Positions 51,297 to 60,885 of a stretch of 64,000 nucleotides of DNA are shown one piece after another. This stretch comes from Trichomonas vaginalis G3. Lineage: Eukaryota > Parabasalia > Trichomonadida > Trichomonadidae. The stretch covers positions 12,058,082 to 12,122,081 of the forward strand of contig NC_067207.1 in the NCBI RefSeq assembly GCF_026262505.1. The letters are read 5' to 3'. The position numbers and the translations under genes are program-made. The stretch's first letter is position 1. Each line of letters begins with the position of its first letter. The notes beneath the pieces are model-generated. The model was not told the origin of the DNA and ran no database searches. It saw nothing but the letters and a program-made list of their open reading frames with translations.

Positions 51297-54206
51297 TCAG
51301 TCAGTTACAGACCAAATATTGACAAATCCAACTTCATCTCCAGTGAAAAATCTCTTATCTTTCGCGATAGAAGTGATTCTAGCAGTGTGTCCGTGGAGAG
51401 TTGCAGCGTAATTGACTCCGCTGCAGTCGAACAATTTGTCTGCAAATGGAAGTGGAATTGCTTTTTCTCCGGAGTAAGAATTTTCGTTTAATCTGTAACT
51501 TCCTTGCAAATCTATAAAGAAAGTACCTCTATTTCCAGCCAAAACAGCTCTCCCGCAATATCCAACTGCAAGTCCATCAGCATTTATAGAAGCTAGCATC
51601 GAATTCGACGAACAATCGAAAATTGCAGAATTTTCAAGTGACGAAGACACGAAAATCGAACAAGTTCCACCTGCAATTGGTGTAACAGTCTCTACAGGTG
51701 GCGTAACAACCATCGATGATGGTGTCCAAGCTCTCAAATCAATGATATCTACAATTCCTTCTTTAAAACCGACGCCAATGATAGGAGAAGCACTCCATTT
51801 GCATACATCGGCAACAGTTAAGTCATTAAATGTTAAATATCTAATAACTTTCGGTACTCTTGTGTCGTATTGCGCAATTACGCCTTTAGAAGCACCAATG
51901 AAGGATGTGGATGATATAGACTTGAGAATTCTGTGTACCCCTTTGCAGAATTCGGTTGTTTCTTCAGTTGCGACGTCTAATATTGATGTCATTTTCAAAT
52001 CACTGACAACCAAGCTGTTTTTGCCGGCCAATGAGCAGAAGGATTTATACTGGCAAGGAATCTTGTGAACATTGTCAGTAGATGTCGAAGATAAAATAGA
52101 AATTCCTTCTTTTGTTAATGCAGCAATGGATTCTGAGGAAATTGTGGCCAAATCACGGATAGGATACTTGGAAACCCTTGTAGATAGTAAAAACTTAGGA
52201 TTCAGTTTCGTTCTCTTTGAGGAAATTAATTTATGAGCTACAATGTTCGGCTCTGACAATTTAGAGAACTTTTCGGATATTTCCTGTAAAGTAGGGACAG
52301 AACCATGTTTGTTTATGGACCTCAGAACGAAATGTGGCAACATAACTTCTTTATATCGATCTGGCAAGCGGGAAACAATAGAATTAACGTAGTATTGGGT
52401 CATAGCATCCTTGGAATCAACCAAATTTCCTATTGCCGTGAAGATGTCGCTCATCATATCCTCATCCATAAATTTTTGTTGGTTGTACCAGTCCAGAAAT
52501 GCCAGGAAATGGTTTCTCATTTCAGGATTAGTCTCGTGCTGTAGGAATCCGATGGTTGCAGGCGCTAAACTTTTGAGTAATTTCATCATTGTTTTTTGAT
52601 CTTGCAAAGAAGTGTTGACTTCGTAGTATTTCATGAATGTTTGGAGAATTCCTGCTTTGTACTGTATAACGCTATGGTTAAATGACGATAAAAGTATCGG
52701 GAATAAATTTTCTAATAATTTTACGCCATTTTCGCAGCATTCGTTCAATCCGTAGAGGAAAGCTTGTATGACTAATGGATCTGATTCACTTATAATGAAG
52801 TTAAGCACTGATTGTACGTCTGTAATGAAATCTGGAATTAATCTCAAAATTTCATGGATTAATTTAGGAGCTGTCTCAGCAACGGCGATTCTTACTTGAT
52901 TATTACCCTTGTGGGCTAATGTATTTACCTCTGAAATCAAGTAATTCTGGATAATTGAAGCAAGATCATTATTAATCGTTTTACAAGCGACCAAAAGCTT
53001 CACAATACAGCGGAGACCTGTTGTCTTGATCGTATTATTCTCGATGGAAAGCAATCCGATGAAGTTCGGAAGGATTCTACACAAAATAATTTCTTCTGAC
53101 AGGACAGAAGCGAATTCGGCCAAAAAGTAAGAGAACGTTATTACCGAGGAATAATCGTCCGATGTCAAAATGAAAGGAGCGAAGAGATTCGTCAAGATTA
53201 CGCGGACTTTTACGTCTTGGTCGTCAACCATAGCATCGAATACAGGAATCATGGTGACAAGATGGGTAAGGGAGCCATCGTTGGTAGAAAATTCGATGAA
53301 TTGGTCGAAAATTTGACGAAAACATGGTGGAAAATATTTTGAAAGAGATGTATTGACTTCTTGACGAGAATTGGGGTCAATATCGAGTAACGTACGTGCG
53401 AAATTCCTAATTTTATCTGGTAATGCTTGGAGTTTTGCATCTAAGTTGAATTTTCCTTCTTTGAATTGAATCAAAGTCGAAAAGTTAAAAAGATGAGTGC
53501 CTGTATATAGATAATACACTATACAGCCTATGGAAAACAAATCGGCCGAAATTTTTAAGTTACTGAAGAATAATGGATCCAAAACATTATCTTCAGTGAT
53601 AATTTGCTCTGGCGCTAAGTAGCAACCATTCCTTGTTGATGTAGAAAAGTAATGGTGATACACATTAGGCTTATCAGCCCTTATTTGGGTTGGTTTGAAT
53701 GGAGCTAAATCTCCGACAGTAGTACTGATGTCCCAATCAACAAAAATGTTATCGGGATTGAGAGCTCCATGTACTAAGTTTATGGAATGTAGTGATGAGA
53801 TCGCTGAATATATTTGAAAAACTACCCATCTTTTTTCTATTTCTTCTAATCTTGGGTATTCTTCAAGACGCTGTGGTAAAGTATATTGCTTTTTTGGTCT
53901 GATGAGGAATGCATATCGATCATTGATGATAATGTTTGAATAATCAATAATACATTGAGTTGCTTGAATTTTATCGGTAAGATGATTGAAATATTTGCGT
54001 GAATTATCGACACCTAAATTGCCTTTCTCTAAAGATTCTGTATATTCGTATGCTTTTACGATTAATGGCTCATTATATTGATTTACGCAGTCTAAAGTCA
54101 GCAAAAAAGTACCAGAATCTATCGAATTTTTCACAGTAATCTTCATTTTGCGTAGGGGCTCTTCATACCAATCAGCCTGCGAAGGTATGACAAGTTGATT
54201 CCCCAT
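51297..54206 (-). CDS. VPS15: VPS15/PIK3R4-like regulatory pseudokinase of the class III PI3-kinase complex
   Basis: 969 residues. It begins MGNQL, an N-myristoylation signal as in VPS15. Then comes a kinase-like domain to about residue 300 with HGALNPDNIFVDW where VPS15 proteins have HGD-type loops, and GDLAPFKPTQI for the DFG region, matching the VPS15 pattern of a residue run ending FKPT. Residues 300-650 are helical HEAT-type repeats. The C-terminal third is WD40-like, ending HGHTARITSIAKD...GFVNIWSV. This is the family architecture, shorter than yeast or human (about 1,400). It should anchor and regulate VPS34 on endosome and autophagosome membranes. The catalytic Asp is Ala, so it is probably inactive. 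TCATA lies 3 nt before the ATG. Confidence 0.88.
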   Translation of the reverse strand: MGNQLVIPSQADWYEEPLRKMKITVKNSIDSGTFLLTLDCVNQYNEPLIVKAYEYTESLEKGNLGVDNSRKYFNHLTDKIQATQCIIDYSNIIINDRYAFLIRPKKQYTLPQRLEEYPRLEEIEKRWVVFQIYSAISSLHSINLVHGALNPDNIFVDWDISTTVGDLAPFKPTQIRADKPNVYHHYFSTSTRNGCYLAPEQIITEDNVLDPLFFSNLKISADLFSIGCIVYYLYTGTHLFNFSTLIQFKEGKFNLDAKLQALPDKIRNFARTLLDIDPNSRQEVNTSLSKYFPPCFRQIFDQFIEFSTNDGSLTHLVTMIPVFDAMVDDQDVKVRVILTNLFAPFILTSDDYSSVITFSYFLAEFASVLSEEIILCRILPNFIGLLSIENNTIKTTGLRCIVKLLVACKTINNDLASIIQNYLISEVNTLAHKGNNQVRIAVAETAPKLIHEILRLIPDFITDVQSVLNFIISESDPLVIQAFLYGLNECCENGVKLLENLFPILLSSFNHSVIQYKAGILQTFMKYYEVNTSLQDQKTMMKLLKSLAPATIGFLQHETNPEMRNHFLAFLDWYNQQKFMDEDMMSDIFTAIGNLVDSKDAMTQYYVNSIVSRLPDRYKEVMLPHFVLRSINKHGSVPTLQEISEKFSKLSEPNIVAHKLISSKRTKLNPKFLLSTRVSKYPIRDLATISSESIAALTKEGISILSSTSTDNVHKIPCQYKSFCSLAGKNSLVVSDLKMTSILDVATEETTEFCKGVHRILKSISSTSFIGASKGVIAQYDTRVPKVIRYLTFNDLTVADVCKWSASPIIGVGFKEGIVDIIDLRAWTPSSMVVTPPVETVTPIAGGTCSIFVSSSLENSAIFDCSSNSMLASINADGLAVGYCGRAVLAGNRGTFFIDLQGSYRLNENSYSGEKAIPLPFADKLFDCSGVNYAATLHGHTARITSIAKDKRFFTGDEVGFVNIWSVTD

Positions 54207-54209
54207 TTT

Positions 54210-54214
54210 TATGA
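54210..54214 (-). promoter_or_regulatory. Initiator-like TCATA before VPS15
   Basis: On the minus strand TCATAAAAATG: the initiator core TCATA is 3 nt from the ATG at 54206, implying an extremely short leader. Confidence 0.5.
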
Positions 54215-54863
54215 GGAATTTTCCAATTCAAATTTTATAGAATTTGGGTTAACAAGATTATAAATAGCAGAATTTTAGACAATTTTCACTTTTTGACCTG
54301 GATTTCGATGAAATTCAATTTGGCAATGTAAATTTGATCGCATATATACGTTCAATAAACAGCTTATCACAATATCATCCAATGTAATATAAAATAACAT
54401 ATACTTTCTATACATGAATCTGAATCCAATAACAAACAAACCTTTCTCATCAGAAAGTTCTTTGTTAGATCTTGCTCATTTAATCGTTCTTTCAGCAAGA
54501 TATTTCTTCGCGTTTCCTGCTTTATATGAGATTTGATCTTCAAGTTCATAAATCAATTCATGTTTGTGTTTATTTTCTCTAACAACTGGAATTCCTAGTG
54601 ACAACTACCTGTTTTGGTATTACTTTTTCAAGAACAATTAGTTGTTATGACATACATCTTTAACTCAATATCATATTTCATTAATAAGCATACTAAACAG
54701 TATCAAAGACTCATTTTTGTTGGAAAGAGATAAAAGGTTGATAGAAGGCATAACTATAAATTATTTAATAAACAAATAATAAAATTAATCAAATACAAAA
54801 AGATTAAATAAATAATATACTTCACAGAAAAATTCCATGAAGCTAAAAAAATACTAAAAAAAA
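54215..54863. other. AT-rich intergenic region
   Basis: Between VPS15 and the 701-aa gene, both on the minus strand. A 60-codon frame at 54367-54549 has no support. Confidence 0.5.
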
Positions 54864-56969
54864 TTACAAAAGTTTTGCAGATATCAACATTTCTTGGAAA
54901 TTCAAGACTTCGTTCATGAAATTCATGTCTTGAGAAACGATTTTGAGGATAGCTGTCTCCAGTCTGCACCATCTTACCAAATGATAATCTGTGTCCGACA
55001 TCATCCGAAATCTCTCATGTTTCACGAAAAACGCGTTATTTAAAATGAATCTAGACAACAGGATAGGACAGTTCGATAGTACTAACGCGTATTGAGTGAC
55101 TGTGTCCTCAGAATTCGCAGCAACTTCCAATTCTTCCAACTGTTTTATCACTTTCATGAAAATGAAATAAGTTGATCCGAATTTCACAGTTTGCATCGAA
55201 TTTAAGAGACTTATGATTCTCCAGAGCTTGCCATTGAGTAATAGTGCTATTTCTTTGTTCTTCTTCTTATTAGAAAAGCATTCAGGAAGAGGCATTGTTG
55301 GTCGTAATTCATTCAAAAGTGACAACCATTTTAAGTCAATTTTTTTCATCATTTCATTTGTTTGAGGACCAATCAACGTTGTCATCATGTACTGTATAAC
55401 AAACAAGTACTGCAGACGACGTGTGATTGAAAGATCTACCTTAGAAGCAGCTCTTTCAAGCAGTAAATCAATATACCGGGGATTTCTGATCAATGATTTC
55501 GGAGAAACTTCTTTTAGTTCGTTATTTATTGCATCTTCTGCAAAAGGAATAACAAACATCCTTAAACAGTCTTCTACAACACTCAGCCACTTCGTTAATG
55601 ATTGTAGAGCTAAGTTATGGACTAAATAATTCTCAAAACTCTCTGCGTGACTTTTCAAAATTTTGAGACTTTTCCTTGTGGCCAAATCAATGAAATTTTC
55701 CTTGTCTTTGCCGAGCATCGTTTGGAACATGTTGTATTTAGCAAGTTGGTCGGGATCTGATGGCGGATTCGTCAAGAAAACTAAGGGATGAACTCCCATA
55801 TCAGAACAATCGGAGTTAATCTTGTTCCAGACCCTCGTGAAGTTTATATCCTTTGGAATATCATCAACTTTGATGTCGTCGAAAACAACAGAACGCCAAT
55901 TGTAAGATGTATCAATCGGTTTTGGTTTCCTTGAGTAGATACGCATCCAGAATGGTCTATTAGTGATTGTCTGGAAGTAATTGTACTTAAGAAATGGAAC
56001 CATCGTCTTTGGAAGCTCGTTTATCGCCATTAAAGATCTGATTATGACATCTACGTCGTTTCTTGAGATAAGAATTAAAGTAAATGGAATATCAAAGACA
56101 GTGAATGCTGGTGGAACTTCAAAAATTGAGTTTGTCTCAAAAAATTTAATTAAATCTTGAACAATTGGATTATGAATGTTAATTGACTTTGCAACTGAGC
56201 AAAAGTGATCGTAATGATGTTTAAATGGTGTTGAGTTCAAATATCTGATCAATTGATGCATAACAAACCTGTGAATAAAGAAATCTAAAACGTCGTTAGA
56301 ATTCCAGCCTTGTGCTAACATAAATTTAATTAGAAACACATGCTGTTGAGGTAGTAAAGGAAGAGCTTTGATAATTGAGTCAATAATTTGAGGAATATAT
56401 TCGTCAATGATTTTAGTAGGTAATTTTTTGCCATTAATACGTACATCATTACAAAATTTGATTGCAAAGCCTTGATAAACTGATTCTATGAATTTGAACG
56501 TACATGCGGAAATATAAAAAGGTAAAATGGCTTCTATTGCCACATTTTGGTTCATCTTTGTAATGAGCATGCAATAAAATGGGAATGCATTTGAAATGTG
56601 CTCGAGAGTGCTATAAAAACCATAAATCGAGGGAATTGCAGACCAGCAAAGTACTTTAAAGTCAGTTTTATCGCCATTGTGATATTTTTCTTTCAGACAG
56701 CTTATTAAAATTTGAGGTGATGAATGTAAGAAATCTATTAAAACAGAAATGAACTGAATTTGTTGCGGCTGAACGTTCTCCGGACTATCTTCAGCAATGG
56801 GAATAAGATCATTAAGTTGGATGACCTTTTTCATTCGATGAATAATTATTGCAGCTCTGCTGTCTGATATTATTTTATCTCTAGTTGAAATGGAAGCTTT
56901 TGTGCATGCGTCCAGTAATAATTCAGGAATTGCTGGCACAACTTGCCTTAATCTATTGAAGTCTTCCAT
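54864..56969 (-). CDS. Large helical protein of unknown function, 701 aa
   Basis: An intact frame from MEDFNRLRQVVPAI to LNFQEMLISAKLL. Almost entirely alpha-helical with regular Leu/Ile/Phe spacing and no signal peptide, transmembrane segment, zinc site or nucleotide-binding motif. Fragments such as LIDFLHSSPQILISCL and WKINSDCSDMGVHPLVFL-type helix-loop patterns recall cytosolic GTPase regulators of the RasGAP/VPS9 type in trichomonads, but I cannot point to the arginine-finger or VPS9 signature, so no function is given. No initiator motif is evident before the ATG. Confidence 0.8.
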   Translation of the reverse strand: MEDFNRLRQVVPAIPELLLDACTKASISTRDKIISDSRAAIIIHRMKKVIQLNDLIPIAEDSPENVQPQQIQFISVLIDFLHSSPQILISCLKEKYHNGDKTDFKVLCWSAIPSIYGFYSTLEHISNAFPFYCMLITKMNQNVAIEAILPFYISACTFKFIESVYQGFAIKFCNDVRINGKKLPTKIIDEYIPQIIDSIIKALPLLPQQHVFLIKFMLAQGWNSNDVLDFFIHRFVMHQLIRYLNSTPFKHHYDHFCSVAKSINIHNPIVQDLIKFFETNSIFEVPPAFTVFDIPFTLILISRNDVDVIIRSLMAINELPKTMVPFLKYNYFQTITNRPFWMRIYSRKPKPIDTSYNWRSVVFDDIKVDDIPKDINFTRVWNKINSDCSDMGVHPLVFLTNPPSDPDQLAKYNMFQTMLGKDKENFIDLATRKSLKILKSHAESFENYLVHNLALQSLTKWLSVVEDCLRMFVIPFAEDAINNELKEVSPKSLIRNPRYIDLLLERAASKVDLSITRRLQYLFVIQYMMTTLIGPQTNEMMKKIDLKWLSLLNELRPTMPLPECFSNKKKNKEIALLLNGKLWRIISLLNSMQTVKFGSTYFIFMKVIKQLEELEVAANSEDTVTQYALVLSNCPILLSRFILNNAFFVKHERFRMMSDTDYHLVRWCRLETAILKIVSQDMNFMNEVLNFQEMLISAKLL

Positions 56970-57796
56970 ATAAAATTTTTTTATTCACAAAATCTTACCT
57001 GAAACATCATCATCGATTTATTTGCTAACTCATCAGGTGTGATTTGCATAGGAAAATTATGCTATGATAAGCAGTAAATAATTCAATTGGATCTGAAAAA
57101 TAGCAAAAATTAAATCTAAATAAATCGAATTGCTGTGTTTATTAGGCTAATCTTTCTATTTTCCATTAGATAGTATATTTATATGAATAAGGTAGATGTT
57201 TTAGTCTAATTGGAAATTCTTTCAACTCAAAAATTATTAAAATCAAGTCACTTTAATAGTTTTTATAGAATTACTTGAATTGGTCAAATTTTTCATATAG
57301 AATATATTATAACTCTCTTATTTGTTTCAAGAAATGTTGGAATTGTTTAAATATATAAAATTATCAACTTTTACTAATACTACTAATTGTCTAAGCTATA
57401 CTATGATAAGCAAACCGTATGTTATATGATTCTTTTATTATTTATTAATCATTAATCTCCAACTTTAAATATAGCTTGCCAAACTTGATGAACTGCTCAT
57501 CCTATTGCTGAGTTATTCAAATTATCAATATCACAGAAGAATGATTTTAAATAAAATTAACAGGTTTTTGATATTTTCTTTTTAGAATTAGCTGACATGT
57601 TATTTTTGTTGGGAAAATCTGGAATTGTTTTCTTTTTTTCAATTTTCAATTAATTATATTTTTCACAAAATTGACTGGGTATTGAAAACTTTACAGAATT
57701 CAGACTCAATGAGCTTTATTCTTGATATTGTGCACATATTATAACAGTTGGAATTTATTGACTTTTTTTTATCTAATTCAATTTATTTTATTTTAC
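56970..57796. other. AT-rich intergenic region between divergent genes
   Basis: Upstream of both the 701-aa gene and the Pmp-like gene. No gene, RNA or repeat recognised. Confidence 0.5.
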
Positions 57797-59725
57797 ATGA
57801 TTTTCATTATTTATCTTTTTTGCATCAGAGGATTTTTATTTCAAAGCAATAACTTCCATATAAACATGCATTCCCAACAAGATCAAGCACCAGAGTTTCA
57901 AAAAGTCAAAAAGCAGCCTGTGAATGAATATAAAGGTAAAGTCAACGTTAAAACTACGATTGTTCAAGGAAATACTGAAAAATCTAAGCGAGTTATCGAT
58001 TATTATCTTTCATCAATCACTTTAAAAGGCAATATTGAATTTTCAAATAATATTGCATTTGGTGCAGGAATTTCAACAAGATCTGGCAGTGCAATATTTA
58101 CTTCATATACTGCTCTATCTGTTGCGACTGATTCTAATCTCAAAGTTCATCAAAATACAGCGACTGTTGGAGGAGGACTTTGTCACATTGCTTCTGCAGT
58201 TTATCTAGAAAAATCGAATATCTTCAGTAATTCTGCTTTTAGGTATGGTGGTGGAATCTATTTTCAAGGAGAACATACATTATCTCCAGATATTAAGCTC
58301 ATTTGCAATGGAGAATGCAATATTCATTCTAACACAGCCTTAGAATATGGAGGAGGAATCTGTTTCTCTACAGCCAAAGAAGCTTATTTTGATAATTCCA
58401 AAATATACTCAAACATTGCTTCATTTGCTGGATGAGGTATCTATTCTATCGATATGGAGTTATTGAATTTCTTTAATACTCAATTATACGGCAATAAATT
58501 AGATAGTACAAAAACTTTTTCAAATACGAGAAATTTGACTGCGAATGACGTTACAAGTATTGACAAATATGCACCTGCAATAGAAGGGCTGAGAGGCGGC
58601 GGTGGAATTTTTGCCAGAAAAGAAACTGAAAACCCGACTCATATAAATACATATAAGTGCTGTATGCATGATAATGATGCTGGTAGTAAAGCATTCTCAG
58701 CACGAAACGGCCCAGGACATCTTGCTTTATTCCAATATAATATTATTTGGACATCAATTGAAGATACTATCCAAGATCTGTCCACAAAATCAAAGGATAG
58801 TAGCGAGCTATCGACTAATCCCATTGCCTATGTTTGGGATGATATTGACAAAAAACCTGAGCATTATAAGTTTGGAGTCACATCTGACTCTACAGAGTCT
58901 TGCAGTTTTAGTGTAGCATCATTTGCGAAAGAGATTGATTATCTTGCTGCAAAAACTTCAAATACAGATTTAGGAGAAACAAGCAAAGTTTTAGATCCAA
59001 CAAGTTACACATATGTTGCCACACCTATTACAAAATTACCATATAAAACAACGTATATTGATATACCAAAAGCTAATTTGGTTCAAGTCAAATTAGAAAA
59101 TCAGCCCAATCTAAGATCTGTTGCCCGAACGTATACTGCAACTATACTTCCTATTAGAACTCTCCCTCCTAATCCAAATTGGAGAACACCTGTAAGATTT
59201 GATCCAAATTACAATGGAAAAACAACAATAACAAAAATTTCAACGTACACATTTATTAATTCGTTTACAACTACATTTCGTGAGAAACTGACTTTTATAA
59301 ACGGTGAATACAAAACTATTGTTTATCAAACAGAAATAGAAACAGAGACTATTATAGAAATCGTCATTGATGTTAATGAACCACTTATTGTAAAACCTGA
59401 ATCATCATCTCCTCAGAAGAAAAATTCAAATTTGTTTATTTATATCGGAGTCGGCATTGGAGTACTTGTCCTATTAATTATCATAATTCTTGTTATATTT
59501 TTAGTAAAGAAACGTAAAGAAGATCCAACTGATGAAGATGAACATGAGATGGCTGCTGAAGTTGTTTTGTCTCTTTCAAGGACATCAAACACAACAATGG
59601 TTACAACAGATAATCCATTCTGGGCAACAACAGCTTTAAGTGATACAGACGATCCTTTCAAGAAGGATTTCGAAGAAGAAAAAACAGCTGATTACTATAA
59701 GATTATTCATTCTAAAAAGTTGTAA
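57797..59725 (+). pseudogene. Pmp-like (polymorphic membrane protein) surface protein with one in-frame stop
   Basis: About 643 codons from MIFIIYLFCIRGFLFQS, which is a plausible signal peptide. The ectodomain has chlamydial-Pmp-type motifs FSNNIAFGAGIS, TVGGGLCH, YGGGIYF and YGGGICF, each followed by FxxN-like turns. One C-terminal transmembrane helix (YIGVGIGVLVLLIIIILVIF) precedes an acidic cytosolic tail with DNPFW and DDPFKKDF. At 58433-58435 a TGA sits where the repeat motif expects Gly (codon GGA), in the same frame on both sides, so one base change splits the gene. It is a recent pseudogene, a read-through case, or a sequencing error. Family members are surface proteins. Confidence 0.8.
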
Positions 59726-59894
59726 ACATGTTAAAATATTATAAGATTATACATTCTAAAATAAAATAAATTCTGTCAAAATTTCAATTAAAATATATCG
59801 TTAGTAAGATTTTAAAAAATTTAATCAATTTTTAATAACATTTTCAAAATGCAGAAGAGAATGGTTCTTCATATTTGAATACTTCTCAATTTTG

Positions 59895-60803
59895 ATGCCA
59901 TTTTTGAATGCGGTTGTATATGAATTCCGATATACGGGGAAAACAGAAAGTGTATTACTGGAACCTGGTATTTATAAGTTTGAAGCATGGGGAGCAAAAG
60001 GACAAGATAATGGAAAATTTGGTGGTTATGGTGGCTATTCTCATGGAAATATCGCGCTCACTAAGCCTTTAAAAGTATTCATTACTGTTGGAGGCCGTGA
60101 TGGTTTTAATGGAGGAGGTAGGAGCTATAATCAAAGTATCACAGGTGGAGGAGCTACAGACTTTAGATTTTTTGAGAATACTCTGAATAATAGAGTACTT
60201 GTAGCTGGTGGGGCCGGAGCTGGTGGAGGTGACAATTCTTACTCTAATTTTAATGGAGGAGATGCTGGTGGATTTGAGGGAGAAGAACCTCAATATGGTG
60301 GTGAGGGTGGGCAGCGTAATCGGGGAGGTAGATGCATTTTATATGATCCTGATCTTATAAACACATCCCCAACTAGAGATGGTGATTTCAGGAAAGGTAG
60401 AGACGTACAGGGGATTAATGCTGGCCCCGGAGGTGGTGGTTGGTATGGTGGAGGTGCTGGGAGCGGATTTTCTGAATATGGACGTGCTGAAAAGCACACC
60501 GGCCCAGGGGGTGGTGGTTCTGGCTTTGTATATACTAATGAAAGCATTGAATATCTACCTCCGGGATATGCTGTAGCTCGTGAATATATGTTTTCTAGTG
60601 GATATGCTCTTAGAGGTGGAGTTACTGTTGCAGACATCACCGGAGATGTCACATCAAGTAATCAAGAAAACAGCTGCGCCCAAATCACCACGTACTCTTT
60701 ATTTAATTTTAATCTCAATCAGGTAAAGCCAGCTTCTTCTCATCGTTTAAATCCTAGACAATTTTCTCTATTCACATCAATTTTTTTAAAAATTAAACGC
60801 TAA
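59895..60803 (+). CDS. Glycine-rich (ALK-like) surface-type protein, probably truncated
   Basis: 302 residues from the ATG at 59895 (MPFLNAVVYEFRYTGKTE), which follows TCAATTTTG. The opening YEFRYTG...LEPGIYKFEAWGAKG and the later VAGGAGAGGG, GPGGGGWYGGGAG and GPGGGGSGF stretches are those of the glycine-rich domain near the membrane of ALK/LTK receptors, a large family in trichomonads. There is no clear signal peptide and no transmembrane helix; after residue 260 the sequence becomes unremarkable, so the 3' part may be lost. Function unknown; binding or adhesion would be a guess. Confidence 0.72.
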   Translation: MPFLNAVVYEFRYTGKTESVLLEPGIYKFEAWGAKGQDNGKFGGYGGYSHGNIALTKPLKVFITVGGRDGFNGGGRSYNQSITGGGATDFRFFENTLNNRVLVAGGAGAGGGDNSYSNFNGGDAGGFEGEEPQYGGEGGQRNRGGRCILYDPDLINTSPTRDGDFRKGRDVQGINAGPGGGGWYGGGAGSGFSEYGRAEKHTGPGGGGSGFVYTNESIEYLPPGYAVAREYMFSSGYALRGGVTVADITGDVTSSNQENSCAQITTYSLFNFNLNQVKPASSHRLNPRQFSLFTSIFLKIKR

Positions 60804-60885
60804 AAATTAAACCTATTTTCATATTTTTCAGGGCCGGCCTTTCTAAAAATGAGAGAATAAATATAACATTCAAATATTATTATTT

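Noticed and set aside
56985..57015. Possible spliced upstream exon before the 701-aa gene (CAGGTAAG near 57,000)
   Set aside because: It lacks the characteristic trichomonad intron consensus, and no matching 3' splice motif or coding upstream exon is seen.
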